Virus record (IMG/VR): IMGVR_UViG_3300042560_002246 | Coordinates: 1 to 37,319 of that record | Strand: one strand, 5' to 3' | DNA: 37,319 nucleotides | DNA from: a virus | Shown: in pieces, positions 14,391 to 21,900 of the stretch | How positions within the stretch are numbered: position 1 is the stretch's first letter | Layout of the letters: each line of letters starts with the position of its first letter | Position numbers and translations under genes: made by a program | Notes under the pieces: generated by a model | The model's database searches: none | What the model was told of the DNA's origin: nothing | What the model saw: the letters and a program-made list of their open reading frames with translations, nothing else

Positions 14391-15416
14391 AGCTATTGAT
14401 TTTCTGCGTAAGTCGTTGCTGGCTGGCTTTTTTATGGTTTCAATTAGCTCAGCAAATTGACTTAGCTCCACTTCTTGTCTTGCATGAAGAGACTCAGCCT
14501 TCAGCCTAGCATTTTCACTAAACTTATTGTAATACTTTTCTATCTGGTTAATTCCTCTTTGGGCACCCATTACATTAAGTGGTTTTATTAATACTGCAGC
14601 ACCGCCAATACCCTCCCTAACATGGGGTGTGTCAACGTGCACTGATGGAATTCCATAGCCAGCTGCCTCAATTGCAGACATTCCATATGTTTCATATCTG
14701 GATGGCACTAATAGTATTCTGGTTTGTTTTAAATATATATCTACATTTTCTGGAGCCACTCTGGGATGAAGCTCTATGTTTGGAATTTTGGAAACAATTT
14801 CTTCAATATCTTTAAGGCCATGCGTTGGTTCAGCTGGCGACCTGACTATTATAAATCTTTTGTTGGGATATATTTTTGCTAAATCAATTACGACTGTGAC
14901 ACCTTTATTTGTTAAAGATGACAAGAGGGTATACGCATCACCAGTATTGCTAATGCTGTTTGGAATTGGGCTAATTGGTGGATGCAAAACAAATGCATCA
15001 GGCTCTCCCCACTCTTTTGCCGCAGCTCTTGTATTATAAATGGCATAATCTGATTCTAACATTGCAGCTGAGATTCCGCCACCATATTTTGGAGGGGTAT
15101 GAACATTAACAATTGAGGTTGCACCAATATCTTTAGCAGCCAAAACAGCTGGCAAAGATAATTCATTTTGTCCAATAACAACTCTAGCATTTAGTTCTGC
15201 GAGCTGCTGGGCAATTGGCCTTGGATCTGCATTTATATCTAAAACATCTGGAGTATTAATTTGTCTTACGTTAATGCCCTCAAAAGTGTATGACCTATCT
15301 GTTTTGGTCAAAACGTACGATTCTTCTTTTATTGCCTTCATAGTTCTATGAAGTGAAACTTCTCCGCCCATATTCCAAAGTGGCGGATAGCCATGTGATA
15401 ATGCAACAACTGTCAT
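14367..15416 (-). CDS. GT4-family glycosyltransferase
   Basis: The C-terminal half carries the GT-B signature LVPSRYETYGMSAIEAAGYG followed by IPSVHVDTPHVREGI, where the first Glu of the E-x7-E pair contacts the donor sugar nucleotide; the N-terminal half (PPLWNMGGEV) is the acceptor side. 349 residues, normal length. It starts 3 bases after the stop of the FkbM gene, in the same minus-strand operon as the GT2 gene. The likely role is to build or decorate a glycan. Confidence 0.85.
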   Translation of the reverse strand: MTVVALSHGYPPLWNMGGEVSLHRTMKAIKEESYVLTKTDRSYTFEGINVRQINTPDVLDINADPRPIAQQLAELNARVVIGQNELSLPAVLAAKDIGATSIVNVHTPPKYGGGISAAMLESDYAIYNTRAAAKEWGEPDAFVLHPPISPIPNSISNTGDAYTLLSSLTNKGVTVVIDLAKIYPNKRFIIVRSPAEPTHGLKDIEEIVSKIPNIELHPRVAPENVDIYLKQTRILLVPSRYETYGMSAIEAAGYGIPSVHVDTPHVREGIGGAAVLIKPLNVMGAQRGINQIEKYYNKFSENARLKAESLHARQEVELSQFAELIETIKKPASNDLRRKSIALATRKYF

Positions 15417-15419
15417 TTA

Positions 15420-16079
15420 TTAATTCCTATATCTTTCATGTTTTGTGTTTACCCAAGTCTGGTCTTGAATACTCCATCCCCACTGATAGCTAACGTTTGC
15501 CAAACAAAATCCAAGGTCTTGCATAATTTCAATAACTTTTAAATTATTTGATGGCTCTCCCCAGGCAGACCTTTCAGGTGTTTCAGTCTCAATATGAGCA
15601 ACTAAAACATCTTTTATTAGGCTTCCCATGCCCTCAATTGTTGGAACAGAGTGTCCTTCAACATCTATTTTTAAAATATCAATTATCCCTGGTTCAATTA
15701 TGGCATCTAATCTTGTTACTGGAACATCTATGAGTGTGCTTTCTATTGGATATGCATTTGCTCTTACTAGCTCAAGGGAAGATGAGCCCAAAAATTCTGG
15801 ATCATTCATTTGTACAAATTTGGCTTCTCCAATAAAATTAGAAACTGCTGTTTGAAATACTGCGAAGTTTGGATATTTGTTTCTAATTTCAAGAGCTGCT
15901 GCTTCTCTTGCTTCTATGCAAATAACCTTACACTCGTCTTCATCTCCTAATTGTGACAAAAGCCACTGAGCATCATCTCCATCACGAGATCCAACATCAA
16001 TTATTCTAAAAGCTTTTTCTACAAAATATTTTTTATGTGCATCCACTACGGGGTCAAGCCAACTAATATCCTGCATCAT
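15420..16079 (-). CDS. FkbM-family methyltransferase
   Basis: IIDVGSRDGDDA is the SAM-binding motif I and DILKIDVEGHS the late conserved block of FkbM proteins, which O-methylate sugars and other natural products. I start at ATG 16079 (219 residues), which overlaps the TGA of the preceding gene (ATGA), instead of the longer frame that begins at 16130 inside that gene. It lies between two glycosyltransferases, so methylation of a glycan is likely. Confidence 0.85.
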   Translation of the reverse strand: MMQDISWLDPVVDAHKKYFVEKAFRIIDVGSRDGDDAQWLLSQLGDEDECKVICIEAREAAALEIRNKYPNFAVFQTAVSNFIGEAKFVQMNDPEFLGSSSLELVRANAYPIESTLIDVPVTRLDAIIEPGIIDILKIDVEGHSVPTIEGMGSLIKDVLVAHIETETPERSAWGEPSNNLKVIEIMQDLGFCLANVSYQWGWSIQDQTWVNTKHERYRN

Positions 16080-16744
16080 TGCTGCGATAAAGCCTTTTTG
16101 GCAATTTGTAGGCCTTTTCCATTCTTCCAAGTCTCAAATGCTTTTTTATCTTGTTCACGCTTACGCTTATCATTTGCTTGCTGATAAATTTCATCATCTG
16201 GGGCTTTCTGATTCCAGCGATGCAAATGGGATAGCTTCACCTGTGGATGATAAATAAAGTTGGTCATCTTGCCAAGCTCTCTCCAAACATTGTCGCAAAA
16301 TAAATGTCTTAGTGTTGGTAATGCAATCCAGCCCAAACGTTTATACATTTCAATTGGAACAACTACATGTGTTGGAAGATCTTGTCCATGCAGATGCTCT
16401 AAGCCATCACTTCCGTATGCAACTCCAAGATCTGATAAAGAATCAATCATTATCTTATCCCAGCCTTTTGTTTCAGGCAAAACATCATCGCCAAGGATTG
16501 CAATATGTGTAAAGCCATCCTCTAATGCCTTTTGTGCAATTTCATTAACTGATTTAGCATAAAATATTCTAGGCCCAACAAGATAAGTTGTATTTTCTAG
16601 CTCTATGTATGGAGATGTGTCATCATTATCAATACGAGCAAAAAGCTGATATTCGACAGTACAAGTTTCTTTTAGGGCATTCGCAAGTCTCAATAAATTG
16701 TGTGGCCTACCACGAGTGGGAACAGCAATAGCTAATTTTGTCAT
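16076..16744 (-). CDS. GT2-like (GT-A fold) glycosyltransferase
   Basis: LAIAVPTRGRPHNLLRL at the start and HIAILGDDVLPETKGWD around residue 92 are the nucleotide-sugar loop and DxD-type metal site of GT-A enzymes. ATG 16744 follows a minus-strand TATAAT (16759-16754) by 9 bases and is preferred to an upstream in-frame start that would lie before the promoter's likely start point. It is the first gene of the GT2-FkbM-GT4 unit. Confidence 0.8.
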   Translation of the reverse strand: MTKLAIAVPTRGRPHNLLRLANALKETCTVEYQLFARIDNDDTSPYIELENTTYLVGPRIFYAKSVNEIAQKALEDGFTHIAILGDDVLPETKGWDKIMIDSLSDLGVAYGSDGLEHLHGQDLPTHVVVPIEMYKRLGWIALPTLRHLFCDNVWRELGKMTNFIYHPQVKLSHLHRWNQKAPDDEIYQQANDKRKREQDKKAFETWKNGKGLQIAKKALSQQ

Positions 16745-16768
16745 AGTAATACTATTATACAGCATGGA

Positions 16769-17365
16769 CTAAAGCTTAATTGCTTTAGCAAATACAACTC
16801 TGGATGCCATCTTGGATGCACTAATAATTGCAATTGGTGCTGCAATGCTTAGTATAATACCTGCCCACATACGTGGCTCAGTCCATGCCCACTCCCAAAA
16901 ATCAAAAGTGTGGAAGGCATTAGCAAGAACTGCAATACCACCAAAGGCTATCATTCCAATCAATGCACCGCCAGTTTTTTCTGACTTACCATCTTCATCT
17001 ATTCTAGACGCAAGTACAAGATATGCAACCAAGAATAAAAGATACATAAGCTCAATAAAGAAAAAGAATAGTCCAGCCATCCATGACTGAGATAGTCCAA
17101 CAAATTCTGCAACAGAAGTAATACCATTAAATGATACGATTGCAGATGATATAAAAGCAGCAGCAATACCAATTAGCCATGTCCAAAGAATTATCTTTTG
17201 GTCTACCTGAATTTTGGGAGCACGCTTAGATTCCTGAAGCTCATAACGCTTACGCTTCTGATCTTCAATCTTTTCTTTAGTTGCAGCCGTGGCCTGTTCT
17301 CCAGACAATTGCTGCATCTTTTCTCTACGTCTTGGGCTAATCCTACCCCATGCATTTATACTCAT
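16769..17365 (-). CDS. four-helix membrane protein, DUF2637-like
   Basis: A basic, helical N-terminal part (about 55 residues, with REKMQQLSGEQ and many Lys/Arg) is followed by four hydrophobic helices (about 58-80, 92-117, 130-150, 164-184). This resembles DUF2637/SpdA-type proteins of actinobacterial plasmids and phages. TATAAT (17378-17373, minus) is 7 bases before ATG 17365, placing transcription start on the A of the ATG. Confidence 0.65.
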   Translation of the reverse strand: MSINAWGRISPRRREKMQQLSGEQATAATKEKIEDQKRKRYELQESKRAPKIQVDQKIILWTWLIGIAAAFISSAIVSFNGITSVAEFVGLSQSWMAGLFFFFIELMYLLFLVAYLVLASRIDEDGKSEKTGGALIGMIAFGGIAVLANAFHTFDFWEWAWTEPRMWAGIILSIAAPIAIISASKMASRVVFAKAIKL

Positions 17366-17385
17366 ATTGTTAATTATACCATGTT

Positions 17386-17461
17386 TGGTGCCCTCAGTCA
17401 GATTCGAACTGACACTGAACAGATTTTAAGTCTGCTGCCTCTACCATTGGGCTATGGGGGC
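17386..17461 (-). tRNA. tRNA-Leu (TAA) with short variable loop and encoded CCA
   Basis: On the minus strand a 73-base body has acceptor GCCCCCA/TGAGGGC (one C-A mismatch), anticodon TAA at 17428-17426, a 5-base variable loop and T-arm GTCAG/CTGAC. CCA is encoded at 17388-17386. Bacterial tRNA-Leu normally has a long variable arm, so this is atypical. The anticodon reads UUA; it is not a stop suppressor. Confidence 0.85.
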
Positions 17462-17462
17462 G

Positions 17463-17536
17463 TGGGGCAACTGGGACTTGAACCCAGGACCGAACGATTA
17501 TGAGTCGTTTGCTCTAACCTGCTGAGCTATTGCCCC
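17463..17536 (-). tRNA. tRNA with CAT anticodon (Met, or Ile2 if modified)
   Basis: The 74-base cloverleaf has acceptor GGGGCAA/TTGCCCC, anticodon CAT at 17502-17500 and a standard T-loop. The anticodon stem CGA-CTCATAA-TCG resembles tRNA-Ile2, whose C34 is converted to lysidine, so elongator Met or Ile cannot be separated by eye. It lies one base from tRNA-Leu. Confidence 0.9.
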
Positions 17537-17678
17537 TGGCTTCGTAATCCAGCTCTGCTTGTAAAAATCTTAGCTCCATTTCAATAGATTCTATTGCTTC
17601 ATTATTCATGCCAAGTTGCATTTCAATAGCATCAAGATCTTTTTTAATAGACTTGAGTTCTTCCCAAATATTATTCAT
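17514..17678 (-). CDS. short coiled-coil protein
   Basis: ATG at 17678 gives 54 residues with a heptad-like pattern (IWEELKSIKKDLDAIEMQLG, then IESIEMELRFLQAEL). Its last 23 bases run into the 5' end of the tRNA-Met gene. Overlap of 8 bases with the next upstream gene. Function unknown. Confidence 0.6.
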   Translation of the reverse strand: MNNIWEELKSIKKDLDAIEMQLGMNNEAIESIEMELRFLQAELDYEARGNSSAG

Positions 17679-17898
17679 TAATAATATTCTGCAATTCAAA
17701 TACTGCAATACTTAAATGACCACTAGAAGATTTAGCAGTTAGTGCCTGCTCAATTCTTTCACGTTCTTTTTGTTGCCCTGCAGCAAATGCATCTGCAACA
17801 AATTGCATATCTTGTGGCGTTCTGGGACTTGCTAGATCAACACCATACTCAAATTGTCCCACATTTCTCAATTCATAGTCAATGTCTGGTAGGCTCAT
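17671..17898 (-). CDS. hypothetical protein, 75 residues
   Basis: A soluble protein with GQQKERERIEQAL in its centre. A related QERERI segment occurs in the gene at 21455-21676, so the two may be distant paralogues. No family recognised. Confidence 0.65.
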   Translation of the reverse strand: MSLPDIDYELRNVGQFEYGVDLASPRTPQDMQFVADAFAAGQQKERERIEQALTAKSSSGHLSIAVFELQNIINE

Positions 17899-17929
17899 AT
17901 ATTAATTTTACACTAACTAAGTCAAAAAA

Positions 17930-18151
17930 TCAAGCAGCTAAAAGATTAATCTTATCTGGCTGAAAGCCTGCCCAAGTACCTTTTTCTGAAATGACTACTG
18001 GTACTGATGAAAATCCCATGCCAACAATTAAGTCTAATGCATCTGGGTCCTCAGTAATATCCACGGTATTGTAAGAAATACCATTCTTATCCATATATCT
18101 TTTAGTCATATCGCACTGAACGCACGATGGCTTTGTATAAACAGTAGTCAT
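17930..18151 (-). CDS. nrdH: NrdH-like redoxin
   Basis: Cys10-Val-Gln-Cys13 is the redox pair, VP at 50-51 the cis-Pro, and TWAGFQPDK near the end matches the W-S-G-F-x-P-D motif that distinguishes NrdH from other glutaredoxins. NrdH supplies electrons to class Ib ribonucleotide reductase; no reductase gene is visible here, so the host enzyme may be the partner. ATG 18151 follows AAGGAAG by 6 bases, preferred over GTG 18157. Confidence 0.88.
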   Translation of the reverse strand: MTTVYTKPSCVQCDMTKRYMDKNGISYNTVDITEDPDALDLIVGMGFSSVPVVISEKGTWAGFQPDKINLLAA

Positions 18152-18179
18152 AAACACTTCCTTATTAAGTTGATGATAT

Positions 18180-18185
18180 ATTATA
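18180..18185 (-). promoter_or_regulatory. -10 box of nrdH promoter
   Basis: TATAAT on the minus strand with TTGATT about 18 bases upstream; unlike many neighbours this promoter leaves a leader with a Shine-Dalgarno site. Confidence 0.65.
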
Positions 18186-18232
18186 CTCCTGTATGGGGGT
18201 AAAAATCAAGTAATTTATTACAGTTTGATAAC

Positions 18233-18679
18233 TTATTCACAAATATATGTAAATGACATATGGAACTTGTCATCAGTATCAATAATTACTGGAGTGTTGT
18301 GATCAAACGGGGCATCTGCAGCACTGCTACCAATTATCCAAAGGGTGAAAGTTGTGCTACCAGGAACTAAGTGACCTTTAATGCTATAGTGGTCTATTCC
18401 CTGATTCGTTATCTTATGTATGGAACCACCATAAACATCTGTGTGGTACTGAGATGCAACTGGCAATGTTAAAGAATATTGCCCAGTTCCAAAGTTTGTA
18501 ACGTTAGTAAAAATAACATCCATCTGTACGGTTACAAAGTTACCCATTTTAATGTATGAGCCACTTGCTGGTGTTCCAGTAAAGGCCAACCCAGTTCCAG
18601 ACCAAACTGGAGAATATGTTTTAATTTCAGTAGTTAGCCCGCCCACATCACCAAAAGCAGGATGTGTAAACCTAGCCAT
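18233..18679 (-). CDS. fibre/tail-type structural protein
   Basis: The 148-residue protein begins MARFTHPAFGDVGGLTTEI and is rich in Gly, Thr, Ser and beta-strand patterns (YIKMGNFVTVQMDVIFTN), with no signal peptide. This is the look of a short tail-fibre, head-fibre or receptor-binding beta-sandwich. It follows the gene at 18679-18960 with a one-base overlap. The exact part is unknown. Confidence 0.6.
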   Translation of the reverse strand: MARFTHPAFGDVGGLTTEIKTYSPVWSGTGLAFTGTPASGSYIKMGNFVTVQMDVIFTNVTNFGTGQYSLTLPVASQYHTDVYGGSIHKITNQGIDHYSIKGHLVPGSTTFTLWIIGSSAADAPFDHNTPVIIDTDDKFHMSFTYICE

Positions 18680-18960
18680 TAACTACCACTCTCAAGATTG
18701 GTAATCATAACAGCTGCCTTCATAGAATTGACAGAAGAGATTGCATAAAGAGCGTCCTTTCCAGGAAGCTCAAAAGAAATGGAGTGGTTTGGTAAAATTC
18801 TAAAGCCATAGTTTGTGCTGGATACTGCAGAATTTCCAAGGTAGATGTAACCAGTATCATTAACATTTTGTACTGTTACGTCACATCCAGAGTGAACACC
18901 AGCTGGAGACACCCTTGTAACGTTGCTGCTTGAAAGGGTAATTAGAGAATGTGTTAGCAT
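18679..18960 (-). CDS. small beta-rich structural protein
   Basis: The 93-residue protein (GYIYLGNSAVSSTNYGFRIL, then SFELPGKDALYAIS) looks like a small virion beta protein and is coupled to the next fibre-like gene. TACAAT on the minus strand lies 6 bases before the ATG, so the message should be leaderless. Confidence 0.6.
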   Translation of the reverse strand: MLTHSLITLSSSNVTRVSPAGVHSGCDVTVQNVNDTGYIYLGNSAVSSTNYGFRILPNHSISFELPGKDALYAISSVNSMKAAVMITNLESGS

Positions 18961-18962
18961 TC

Positions 18963-19070
18963 TTATATTGTATCACAGTTATGTGTAGTAATGATGGTAG
19001 GGATTTGATCAGTCTGCTCTGCCCTAATAGACATACCACATTCTGGACATTTCCAAAAAATAGGTATCAT
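18963..19070 (-). CDS. 35-residue zinc-knuckle microprotein
   Basis: ATG 19070 to TAA 18963 encodes MIPIFWKCPECGMSIRAEQ and more, with one CPEC pair and a later His-Asn-Cys that could complete a metal site. TATAAT (19082-19077, minus) is exactly 6 bases before the ATG. Its end overlaps the leader of the structural gene at 18960. Short, but the promoter placement supports it. Confidence 0.6.
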   Translation of the reverse strand: MIPIFWKCPECGMSIRAEQTDQIPTIITTHNCDTI

Positions 19071-19108
19071 TTGCCAATTATATTGTATTTATATGATAAA
19101 ATTAATTA

Positions 19109-19294
19109 ATGGTCTGCTCAATTTGTAATCAATTTTTTATGGTGCCAATAGTTTATGGGTATCCTACACCTGAAATGATTGAGGCATCTAGACGAGATGA
19201 AGTTGTTCTTGGCGGTACTGTTATTAAAGACTATACGCACTATTGCTTAAATTGCAATGAAGCACAGACAGTTTTTCCAGACCTAGATTTTTAA
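19109..19294 (+). CDS. small zinc-ribbon protein
   Basis: CSIC near the N-terminus and CLNC near the C-terminus give two CxxC pairs in 61 residues. TGA-TAAAAT (19094-19102) puts the -10 box 6 bases before ATG 19109; the divergent minus-strand gene starts 39 bases away. It overlaps the convergent thioredoxin-like gene by 12 bases. Confidence 0.7.
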   Translation: MVCSICNQFFMVPIVYGYPTPEMIEASRRDEVVLGGTVIKDYTHYCLNCNEAQTVFPDLDF

Positions 19295-19555
19295 TAGTCT
19301 AGATAGCTCATCTGCAGAAATTAATCCAGCAGCACTGGCAAACATCTTGCCATCGTAAAAGCTCACAAAAAATGGACTAATTGTTGGTGGCTGAGAAGCA
19401 ATCATGGCCTTTACTAGGTCTGGCTCTTCATCATAATTAATTCTAGTATATGTAACATCTGGGTTATTGTGAAGTAGTTCTTGAACTATTGGTTGCATTA
19501 TTTCAGAGGTTTTAGATCCAGAAGTAGAAAACTCAACAATTTCTTTTTGTGTCAT
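19283..19555 (-). CDS. thioredoxin-fold protein lacking the active-site cysteines
   Basis: EIVEFSTSGSKTSEIMQPIVQ has the thioredoxin layout, but the CxxC is replaced by SGSKTS; the later PPTISPFFVSFYDGK supplies the cis-Pro strand and GLISADELSRLL the last helix. The protein has no Cys at all, so it cannot be a disulfide reductase; a binding or scaffold role (as in T7's use of thioredoxin) is possible. TATAAT (19567-19562, minus) is 6 bases before ATG 19555. Confidence 0.75.
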   Translation of the reverse strand: MTQKEIVEFSTSGSKTSEIMQPIVQELLHNNPDVTYTRINYDEEPDLVKAMIASQPPTISPFFVSFYDGKMFASAAGLISADELSRLLKI

Positions 19556-19581
19556 ACTTCTATTATATACCTCAAAAAATG

Positions 19582-19698
19582 CTATTTTGCTCTTACAAGC
19601 CTTCTTTTTTCAGGATCAAATACTAGTGGCCTTTTTTTATTTGCCTTGCCATTTTGCCTGTTGGAGTTTCTTTCTCCTTTTGTTTTTTTACCTGCCAT
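19582..19698 (-). CDS. 38-residue basic microprotein
   Basis: ATG 19698 to TAG 19582 encodes MAGKKTKGERNSNRQNGK and a KKRPLVFDPEKRRLV ending. Very basic, so probably nucleic-acid binding. The start overlaps the end of the preceding gene by 11 bases. Confidence 0.6.
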   Translation of the reverse strand: MAGKKTKGERNSNRQNGKANKKRPLVFDPEKRRLVRAK

Positions 19699-19915
19699 CA
19701 TTGTCCTCTCTATAATCTGATGCCAAGACTACCCATTGTCCCTTAGTATATACTGACGGGGGAACTGATTTATTCCATGGCTCTATAATTATTTCAGAGC
19801 CATTCTTCCAAACCACAAAGTTGTAATCGCCTTCACGTGGCTTATTTTCGGCCATGCGTTTTTGCCAAAGGGTATGCCATTTGGCGTTCTGAACATCAGT
19901 CTTAATCTTATCCAT
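19688..19915 (-). CDS. hypothetical protein, 75 residues
   Basis: A Trp-rich small protein (WHTLWQKRM, FVVWKNGSEIIIEPWNKS). TATAAT (19926-19921, minus) is 5 bases before ATG 19915, so the message is leaderless or nearly so. No family recognised. Confidence 0.65.
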   Translation of the reverse strand: MDKIKTDVQNAKWHTLWQKRMAENKPREGDYNFVVWKNGSEIIIEPWNKSVPPSVYTKGQWVVLASDYREDNDGR

Positions 19916-19945
19916 ACCTAATTATATCATTGTCAAAATGAAATA

Positions 19946-20740
19946 TTAGTTAGATGTGGGATTAATAATGGATTTTTGACCAGCAATTAGCTGCTCAATT
20001 TCTTGACAAATCACTGTCCATTCTTCTTCAAATATCTTTTTGGATCGTCCAGGACCAACGCCAATTTCCATGTTTCCATCAACACCAACTTCTTTAATTG
20101 TTCTTTCAACATCAATATTTAGTGTGGTACATTGAAAATGCTTGTGAACATATCCATCTTTATCAATTAAATATTTTTCAAAGTTTCCGCCCATTTGATC
20201 TCCGTTATAAAAGCCCATATTGAGCCAATATGAAAAGTATTTATCTTTAAACATATTGTAGGGGTCAAGGCCGTTTGCTTTCAATACTTCTTTTGCAGCA
20301 AGCTGGTGTTCTCTAATTGTTAAATAAAGTTCATGGGGTTCGCCATTTGGCTGTCCCAATCCATTGTGTCCTGGCTCTACTCCAAGTTGTACGCTTACAC
20401 CAGGCTGAGGAATTGATGATACCATTTCTGAAAACTTAAATGTAGTTCCATAAACATCTTGGCCATAATTTTGAGAATCTAAACCACAGGTAATTCCCTC
20501 AGACCACTTTCCATAAGTAACTCCTGGTCCACAGTAATCGTTAGTTGGAATAGCAATAATTTGAAATTGATCTCCGCCATACTTTTCTTGCAGCCATTGC
20601 AAAACTTCCATTTGATTGGCATTGCCACATCCAACGGTAGTATTTACAACAATAGCAGCCTTGCCCTTAAATTGCTGTAAAAAACCAGGCTCTCCATCTG
20701 CCGAATTTAATTCAATATCATAAATAGATTTTAGTGTCAT
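19946..20740 (-). CDS. glutathione peroxidase-family protein
   Basis: VVNTTVGCGNANQM places Cys38 at the peroxidatic position, IIAIPTNDYCG matches the family's second block (usually PCNQF), and NFEKYLIDKDGYV the last conserved block. It is 264 residues, longer than the usual 160-180, with an insertion between about 80 and 190. Such enzymes reduce H2O2 or lipid peroxides, often with thioredoxin, and nrdH lies in the same strand block. ATG 20740 has GGAGGT 6 bases upstream and is preferred to TTG 20752. Confidence 0.8.
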   Translation of the reverse strand: MTLKSIYDIELNSADGEPGFLQQFKGKAAIVVNTTVGCGNANQMEVLQWLQEKYGGDQFQIIAIPTNDYCGPGVTYGKWSEGITCGLDSQNYGQDVYGTTFKFSEMVSSIPQPGVSVQLGVEPGHNGLGQPNGEPHELYLTIREHQLAAKEVLKANGLDPYNMFKDKYFSYWLNMGFYNGDQMGGNFEKYLIDKDGYVHKHFQCTTLNIDVERTIKEVGVDGNMEIGVGPGRSKKIFEEEWTVICQEIEQLIAGQKSIINPTSN

Positions 20741-20783
20741 TATGACCTCCAAAAACTATTATACATTCCTTTATTTGTGTTTA

Positions 20784-20812
20784 TTGACAAGCCGCTTTTT
20801 TTGCAGTAAACT
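20784..20812 (+). promoter_or_regulatory. promoter TTGACA-N17-TAAACT
   Basis: The -35 (20784-20789) and -10 (20807-20812) drive the gene at 20819, whose ATG follows after exactly 6 bases. The minus-strand promoter of the peroxidase gene lies in the same 80-base gap. Confidence 0.75.
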
Positions 20813-20818
20813 ATATAT

Positions 20819-21028
20819 ATGTTCGTAATAGCCAAGCGTGATACATTTATTAATCTTATGAAGAATATGGATGCTGAGACTGCCGTACCCAAGGGCACTT
20901 ATATGTTTCACATTACCTCAGAAAATCAGGTCAAATATCTAGAGCCTGACGAGATCTGCGTCTATACCCCAGAGCTGGGATTAAATTATACATATAGGGG
21001 CGATTGGGATGAGTTTCGAACGGTTTAG
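20819..21028 (+). CDS. hypothetical protein, 69 residues
   Basis: Leaderless start at ATG 20819. Mixed alpha/beta protein with Tyr-rich C-terminus (VYTPELGLNYTYRGDWDEF). It overlaps the next gene by 20 bases. Function unknown. Confidence 0.7.
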   Translation: MFVIAKRDTFINLMKNMDAETAVPKGTYMFHITSENQVKYLEPDEICVYTPELGLNYTYRGDWDEFRTV

Positions 21029-21275
21029 CACATCAGATGTTTACATATTTGAGCATGTGGGTGGGTACATTGAGTGCTGTGGATGCCTGTTTGCAGATTG
21101 GGATAAGGACTGGTGGCCTGAGTTTAAAACTCCAAGAGAAGCAATTGCCCATCTAAGCAGACATGAAGAAGTGGGACACGATACAGGGCAAGCTATAAAA
21201 AGAATTACAGAAGACTATCCTGACTTAGATATTGAAATAGAGACATATAATTCGCCATTGACATCTGAGGGATAA
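21009..21275 (+). CDS. small Cys/His protein, possible zinc binding
   Basis: YIECCGCLF and later AHLSRHEEVGHDTG resemble a C-C-H-H zinc-finger arrangement. It is a conserved-hypothetical type of actinobacterial phage protein. Starts inside the previous gene, which indicates translational coupling. Confidence 0.7.
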   Translation: MSFERFSTSDVYIFEHVGGYIECCGCLFADWDKDWWPEFKTPREAIAHLSRHEEVGHDTGQAIKRITEDYPDLDIEIETYNSPLTSEG

Positions 21276-21276
21276 A

Positions 21277-21453
21277 ATGATAAACTTAAGTATGACCAAC
21301 GCTTACTTAACTTTAAAGAATATCATTAAGTACTATAAGAAACAAATTGACTGGAATGTTATACAGGTAATTGCACTAGTTGGGCTAGTCCCAGCTATGC
21401 TAATTATAGGTGCAATATTTTTCCCATTTTTTACATCATATTACGGGAGATAG
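21277..21453 (+). CDS. small membrane protein, 58 residues
   Basis: ATG 21277 follows the previous stop (GGGATAAAATG) and runs to TAG 21453. A basic amphipathic first half (IIKYYKKQIDW) leads into one strong hydrophobic helix (VIQVIALVGLVPAMLIIGAI). It sits cleanly between two genes, with GGGAGA at its end serving the next start. Confidence 0.7.
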   Translation: MINLSMTNAYLTLKNIIKYYKKQIDWNVIQVIALVGLVPAMLIIGAIFFPFFTSYYGR

Positions 21454-21454
21454 C

Positions 21455-21676
21455 ATGATCAAGTATGAATACGGAATGCTAGTATTAGACAATACTGCAT
21501 CTAAATCTGACGTAAAAGCAATTGATAACTTTATTCAAGATGCTAGGTTTCAGGAAAGAGAAAGAATTTTGACGGCAATTGATGAGCTAGAGCAGCAGTC
21601 TCATGCCACCAAGACTCCAATTTATCAGGATACTTTGTTTAAGAAAGTTCGTGAAATTGTGGCAGATACTCTCTAG
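21455..21676 (+). CDS. hypothetical protein, 73 residues
   Basis: ATG 21455 follows GGGAGA by 4 bases; the frame is open further upstream, but only through the preceding gene. Helical protein with FQERERILTAIDELEQQ, like the gene at 17671-17898. It overlaps the convergent gene at 21639 by 38 bases. Confidence 0.65.
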   Translation: MIKYEYGMLVLDNTASKSDVKAIDNFIQDARFQERERILTAIDELEQQSHATKTPIYQDTLFKKVREIVADTL

Positions 21677-21830
21677 GCATAAGCCTATCCCAATGCCCAT
21701 TTGCAGAACCCTGAAATATTTTTCCAGTTTCTCTATCAACAAGTATCCACTTTTCGGGGGACTTGGTATGAACCACAAGGTCTATGGCCTGTTCTAGTTC
21801 TGGAAATACGTGGGGTTCTCTATCTGTCAT
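21639..21830 (-). CDS. hypothetical protein, 63 residues
   Basis: ATG 21830 is exactly 6 bases after TATAAT (21842-21837, minus); the longer frame to 21863 is rejected because it would start upstream of the -10 box. A soluble protein with WILVDRETGKIFQG. Function unknown. Confidence 0.65.
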   Translation of the reverse strand: MTDREPHVFPELEQAIDLVVHTKSPEKWILVDRETGKIFQGSANGHWDRLMPREYLPQFHELS

Positions 21831-21845
21831 CGTAATATTATACCA

Positions 21846-21874
21846 TTGACTTTCTGATGCCAATCCTGTATAAT
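21846..21874 (+). promoter_or_regulatory. promoter TTGACT-N17-TATAAT
   Basis: This promoter serves the gene at 21901. It gives a leader of about 20 bases with AAGGA, in contrast to the leaderless genes around it. It overlaps the minus-strand promoter at 21837-21842 by proximity. Confidence 0.8.
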
Positions 21875-21900
21875 AGACCTACATTGAGCTAAGGATTCCC

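Noticed and set aside
17386-17461. Stop-codon suppressor tRNA
   Set aside because: The anticodon is UAA, which reads UUA (Leu); a suppressor of UAA would need UUA.
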